8,742 nucleotides of DNA, taken from assembly GCA_023136155.1 (NCBI GenBank), contig JAGLRT010000028.1, positions 1-8,742 of the forward strand. Reading direction: 5' to 3'. Made by a program: the position numbers and the translations under genes. A model generated the notes under the pieces. The model was not told where the DNA came from. It worked only from the letters and a program-made list of their open reading frames with translations, and did not search any database. The stretch comes from Methanosarcinales archaeon. Lineage in GTDB: Archaea > Halobacteriota > Methanosarcinia > Methanosarcinales > Methanocomedenaceae. Within the stretch, counting starts at the first letter, position 1; every line of letters starts with the position of its first letter. Below are positions 5,199-8,742 of the stretch, one piece after another.

Positions 5199-7385
5199 AT
5201 GAAAATCTCTGAAATTGACATTCCTGATGTGGTATCGGCATTCTACATCAATTCAGGAATAACTGAACTCTATCCTCCCCAGAAAACTGCCATCGAAGCG
5301 GGGCTGCTGGAGGGGAAAAACATCCTGGCAGCCGTGCCCACAGCTTCGGGCAAGACCATGCTGGCAGAGCTGGCCATGTTGAAATCGGTAATTAGTGGTG
5401 GTAAATGCCTGTATATCGTGCCTTTGAGAGCCCTTGCTTCAGAAAAATATGAACGGTTCAGGGAATTCCAGGACCTTGGCGTGGAGGCAGGAATCTCATC
5501 GGGAGACCTGGATTCCAGGGACGAATGGTTGGGTAAAAAGGATATCATTGTGGCAACATCCGAGAAAACTGATTCACTTATACGCAACGGAGCACCCTGG
5601 ATTAAGAACATAACTGTAATCGTGGCTGATGAGATACACCTAGTGGATTCTCCAGATAGGGGGCCCACCCTTGAAGTGACACTGGCCCGACTTATGCATA
5701 CTAATCCAGATGCACAGATCATAGGACTTTCAGCTACAGTAGGCAACTCAAAGGACATGGCTAATTGGCTGAACGCTCAGTTGGTAGAAAGTGACTGGCG
5801 TCCGGTTGACTTGCGGGAAGGTGTATTTTATAATAGTGCTATCAATTTCATAAAAGGCCAGCGTGCTGTGGAGTCAAAATATAAGGACGAATTGGTTAAC
5901 CTGGTGACAGATACTTTGCAGGAAGGCGGACAGTGCCTTGTCTTTGAGAGCAGTCGCCGCAACGCTGAAGCAAGCGCCAGGCGATTAGGGCAGGTGCTGG
6001 CAAAAAAACTTAATGACGAAAATCGAGTTGAAATGGACAACCTGGCTGAGAGAATATCCAGTACAGGCGAGACTGAAACTGCAACCAGACTTAGCCAGTG
6101 TGTCAGAGGCGGGGCTGCATTTCATCATGCAGGACTGACATCTGAACAGAGAAAACTTATTGAGGCTGGATTCAGGGACAACTTGATAAAAGTTTTATCC
6201 AGCACTCCCACCCTTGCAGCCGGACTTAACATGCCTGCAAGGCGGGTGATAATCCGGGGTTACAAACGATATGATCCAAACTATGGAATGGTGCCCATAC
6301 CTGTATTGGAATACAAGCAGATGGCAGGACGAGCAGGAAGACCACAACTGGACCCGTATGGTGAATCTGTACTGATTGCCAGGTCATTTGAAGAACTTCA
6401 GGTATTGCAGGACCAGTATATCCTCAATGACCCTGAGGAGATCTGGTCTAAACTGGGTTCGGAAACCGCCCTGCGTACCCACATACTCTCGGCTGTATCC
6501 ACCAGGCTTGTGGAGAGCAGGGATGAACTTATGGATTTTCTAGGTCTAACGTTCTATGCCCACCAGCAGGAGACATGGAAACTCGCTGCAATAGTGGATG
6601 AGGTAATAAGTTTTCTTGATGAGAATAAGATGCTGCTGGACACTCAAGGGCTGTATCCGACTGAATTGGGAGAACTGGTATCGAGATTGTATATCGACCC
6701 CATGTCGGCAAGTATCATGGTGGACGGGTTGGGGCGCCTCGATGCAGTGAAAACTTCTGAACTTACAATGCTGCACCTTATCTCCAGTACACCTGATATG
6801 CGCTCTCTTTTCCTCAGGTCAGGGGATTATGGATGGCTGAACGATATTGTATCAGAGCACTGTGATGAGTTCGTGCAACCAGGTGGGCAGGAGAGCAGGG
6901 AATATGAATGGTTCCTGTCAGATGTAAAGACTGCACTGGTACTGCGGGACTGGATATCAGAACAAGGGGAGGATGAAATCACATCAAGGTTCAATATCGG
7001 TCCAGGAGATATCAGAGCCCAGGCCGATACCGCCCAATGGCTGATGCATTCAATGGCGCGAATCGGCACTCACCTTGACAGTGAATACACGGATTTTGTC
7101 AGGGAACTGGTAGAGCGCATATCATACGGCGCCGCCCGGGAATTGCTCCCCATCATCAAACTCAGGGATATCGGGCGAGTGCGGGCAAGAAAATTATATA
7201 ATGCGGGGTATCATGACCTGGATGCCATTCGCAATGTAGGATTTGACACACTGACAAAAATACTTGGTCCGAAGATAGCAGCAAATACTCTCAGGCAACT
7301 TGGAGTTCATGTAGAAGAAGGGGCGGATGCAACAAATACACCTGCTGGAAAGGGCAAGATACAGAAAAATCTCATCGATTTTTAG
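5199..7385 (+). CDS. hel308: Hel308 superfamily 2 DNA helicase (ATP-dependent, 3'-5')
   Basis: Hel308 is the archaeal Ski2-like helicase that unwinds lagging strands at stalled or branched replication forks. The 728-residue length is typical. Motifs in order: Q-motif-like ELYPPQ (23-28), motif I AAVPTASGKT (44-53), Ia PLRALA (75-80), Ib TSEKTDSL (120-127), II DEIH (144-147), III SAT (178-180), IV LVFESSRRNAE (247-257), V around TLAAGLNMPARR (338-349), VI QMAGRAGRP (374-382). A winged-helix and ratchet region follow, then a helix-hairpin-helix domain (651-680, KLRDIGRVRARKLYNAG). The last residues, QKNLIDF (722-728), resemble a PCNA-binding box. The ATG at 5199 lacks a good ribosome-binding site, while the TATA-like box is close, so a leaderless mRNA is likely. 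It is divergent from dapL with no functional link. Confidence 0.96.
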   Translation: MKISEIDIPDVVSAFYINSGITELYPPQKTAIEAGLLEGKNILAAVPTASGKTMLAELAMLKSVISGGKCLYIVPLRALASEKYERFREFQDLGVEAGISSGDLDSRDEWLGKKDIIVATSEKTDSLIRNGAPWIKNITVIVADEIHLVDSPDRGPTLEVTLARLMHTNPDAQIIGLSATVGNSKDMANWLNAQLVESDWRPVDLREGVFYNSAINFIKGQRAVESKYKDELVNLVTDTLQEGGQCLVFESSRRNAEASARRLGQVLAKKLNDENRVEMDNLAERISSTGETETATRLSQCVRGGAAFHHAGLTSEQRKLIEAGFRDNLIKVLSSTPTLAAGLNMPARRVIIRGYKRYDPNYGMVPIPVLEYKQMAGRAGRPQLDPYGESVLIARSFEELQVLQDQYILNDPEEIWSKLGSETALRTHILSAVSTRLVESRDELMDFLGLTFYAHQQETWKLAAIVDEVISFLDENKMLLDTQGLYPTELGELVSRLYIDPMSASIMVDGLGRLDAVKTSELTMLHLISSTPDMRSLFLRSGDYGWLNDIVSEHCDEFVQPGGQESREYEWFLSDVKTALVLRDWISEQGEDEITSRFNIGPGDIRAQADTAQWLMHSMARIGTHLDSEYTDFVRELVERISYGAARELLPIIKLRDIGRVRARKLYNAGYHDLDAIRNVGFDTLTKILGPKIAANTLRQLGVHVEEGADATNTPAGKGKIQKNLIDF

Positions 7386-7437
7386 TAATATTACAAAATA
7401 GATAAGCTTTTAATATATTGTGATTATTCATTGACTC

Positions 7438-7445
7438 TTATAAAA
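7438..7445 (+). promoter_or_regulatory. Candidate TATA box for trkA
   Basis: TTATAAAA lies 36 bp before the TTG start and would give a leader of roughly 15 bases that includes the AGGTGA ribosome-binding site. An alternative box, TTTTAATATA, lies at 7408-7417. Either one suggests trkA is transcribed separately from hel308, whose stop is 96 bp upstream. Confidence 0.35.
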
Positions 7446-7481
7446 CAAACAATTGTTCTAATATATTTTTAGGTGACGTAT

Positions 7482-8742
7482 TTGCATATTATTATCATCG
7501 GTGCTGGTGATGTTGGATATCATCTTGCCAAAGCACTTTATCGAGACCACGAAGTTGTTATTATTGAAAAAGACGACAATGCCATCGAGCAGGTAATGGG
7601 TCTTGATGTTCAGGTTATCCAGGGAAATGGAGCCAATGTAAAGATATTGAAACAGGCCGGAGTGGAAAAATCAGATCTGGTTGTGGCAGTAACAAGCCAT
7701 GATGAACTCAATATTGTGGCAAGTTTAGCAGCCAAGCTGATAACGCAAAACAGAACCAAAACTATTGCTATGGTCAGTAATCCTGATTACATAAATGAAC
7801 CTGTGACTATGCGGGAACAAGTTGGTATGAATATCATGATATGTCCAGAACTGTCTCTTGCTTATGGAATGTACCAGATATTATCAGTTCCTTCAGCTGT
7901 TGATGTCCAGGATTTTGTTGGTGGACTTGTCAAGATGATAGAGTTCAAAGTAAAGGACGGAAATGTGCTTGTTGGTAAGGCTCTCAAAGAGGTAATATTT
8001 CCTCAGTGCAGCATGATATCAGCCATATTCAGAGATAATGATGTCATCATTCCGGGAGGAAACGACGTTATCTACTCAGGTGATCGGGTGGTGATTATTG
8101 GAAAGGAAGAGGCAATTCAGGACATCAGAAAATGGTTCGAGGTTAGCAACCAAAGAAAAAAATTGCTGGTGGTGGGAGGTGGCACAGTTGGGTTCTACCT
8201 GATTGAGCTACTTCATAAATCGGACTTTAGTATCACATTAGTTGAAAAAGACCTGAAACGATGTGAAATGATTGCTGAGTCTTTGCCAAATGTCATGGTC
8301 ATAAACGGTGACGGTACAGATATGAAAATACTGGATGAAGTAAATGTCCCTGGCATGGATGCAGTAGTTTCTGTTACTAATAATGATGAAAAGAACCTTC
8401 TTTGCTCCCTGCTTGCCAGGCAGTTAGGTGCAATTAAGGTCATGGCCAGGGTTGACAGGACCGAATACACCCAGTTGTTCGAGATGGTTGGAATAGATGT
8501 GGCAATGAGTTCCAGGGAAGCTACAATCAATGAGGTTCTCAAAACCACCCTGCTTAAAGTAGGAATACAATCCATCACCACACTGGAAGGCGAAAAGGCA
8601 GAAATACTTGAACTTATTGCCAGGAAAGGTTCCAGAATACTAAAGAAGCCATTAAAAAGTATTAAGTTCCCAAAAGGAGCAATTATCAGCACAGTGGTAC
8701 AAGGGAGTGAAATAATAGTACCTGACGGTAATTTTCAGATTC
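7482..8742 (+). CDS. trkA: TrkA-type K+ transport regulator with two RCK units, 3' end missing
   Basis: TrkA is the cytoplasmic NAD(H)/nucleotide-binding subunit that gates TrkH-type potassium transporters. The frame is open to the window end: 420 codons are seen, and full-length double-RCK TrkA proteins have about 450, so roughly 30 residues are missing. First RCK_N: HIIIIGAGDVG with dinucleotide loop GAGDVG (7-12) and acidic E29 in VVIIEKD. First RCK_C: about 140-215. Second RCK_N: KLLVVGGGTVG with GGGTVG (232-237) and E255 in LVEKD. Second RCK_C begins near 365. Start choice: TTG 7482 has AGGTGA (7471-7476) five bases upstream and gives the family-like M-H-I-I-I-I-G start. GTG 7473, in frame, is part of that ribosome-binding sequence. 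A TrkH membrane subunit is expected downstream but is outside the window. Confidence 0.93.
   Translation, partial: MHIIIIGAGDVGYHLAKALYRDHEVVIIEKDDNAIEQVMGLDVQVIQGNGANVKILKQAGVEKSDLVVAVTSHDELNIVASLAAKLITQNRTKTIAMVSNPDYINEPVTMREQVGMNIMICPELSLAYGMYQILSVPSAVDVQDFVGGLVKMIEFKVKDGNVLVGKALKEVIFPQCSMISAIFRDNDVIIPGGNDVIYSGDRVVIIGKEEAIQDIRKWFEVSNQRKKLLVVGGGTVGFYLIELLHKSDFSITLVEKDLKRCEMIAESLPNVMVINGDGTDMKILDEVNVPGMDAVVSVTNNDEKNLLCSLLARQLGAIKVMARVDRTEYTQLFEMVGIDVAMSSREATINEVLKTTLLKVGIQSITTLEGEKAEILELIARKGSRILKKPLKSIKFPKGAIISTVVQGSEIIVPDGNFQI

Noticed and set aside
5270..5758. A 162-codon frame on the - strand within hel308.
   Set aside because: It lies opposite well-conserved helicase motifs, has serine-rich shadow-like composition and no recognisable domain.
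8213..8692. A 159-codon frame on the - strand within trkA.
   Set aside because: It is antisense to the second RCK unit, whose motifs are intact, and is serine/isoleucine-rich as expected of a shadow frame.
1..8742. A new multi-gene defence or mobile system.
   Set aside because: All complete genes are housekeeping types on separate transcription units; the KaiC-like ATPase stands alone and has no partner gene next to it.

Overview
The window is archaeal chromosome, most likely from a methanogen or methanotroph-type euryarchaeon near the Methanosarcinales. The evidence for Archaea is a run of genes with archaeal/eukaryotic-type products: translation factor aIF1A, a RIO1 kinase, a two-KH-domain Dim2/Pno1-like protein, a Hel308 helicase and a KaiC/RadA-like ATPase. 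Shine-Dalgarno sequences of the GGTGAT/GAGGTG type and AT-rich TATA-like boxes agree with this. The order-level assignment is inference from protein flavour only.

Layout. (1) 1-786, + strand: the 3' part of a gene for a single-pass membrane protein, with an EPEPEQ repeat linker and a probably external C-terminal domain of unknown function. (2) 787-1199: a gene-poor stretch with a long stem-loop, a possible 39-codon ORF, a 141-bp element bounded by perfect 16-bp inverted repeats (MITE-like), and a hairpin whose loop contains seven consecutive in-frame stop codons of the KH gene. (3) 1200-2917, - strand: the tight operon aIF1A > RIO1 > KH protein, a small-subunit initiation and maturation module. 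Its first gene appears to start at CTG. (4) 3087-3824, - strand: a KaiC-like ATPase as its own unit, with a terminator-like hairpin downstream. (5) 3950-5107, - strand: LL-diaminopimelate aminotransferase. (6) 5199-7385, + strand: Hel308, divergent from the aminotransferase across a 91-bp promoter region with overlapping TATA-like boxes. (7) 7482 to the window end, + strand: a TrkA-type K+ transport regulator with two RCK units, cut by the window edge.

Most of the window is ordinary housekeeping. aIF1A, RIO1 and the KH protein all act on the 30S subunit, so co-transcription makes sense. The points most worth a second look are the apparent non-AUG start of aIF1A (a factor that itself takes part in start-codon selection), the tandem-stop/hairpin end of the ribosome-biogenesis operon, and the adjacent MITE-like element. 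I did not find a convincing new multi-gene system.
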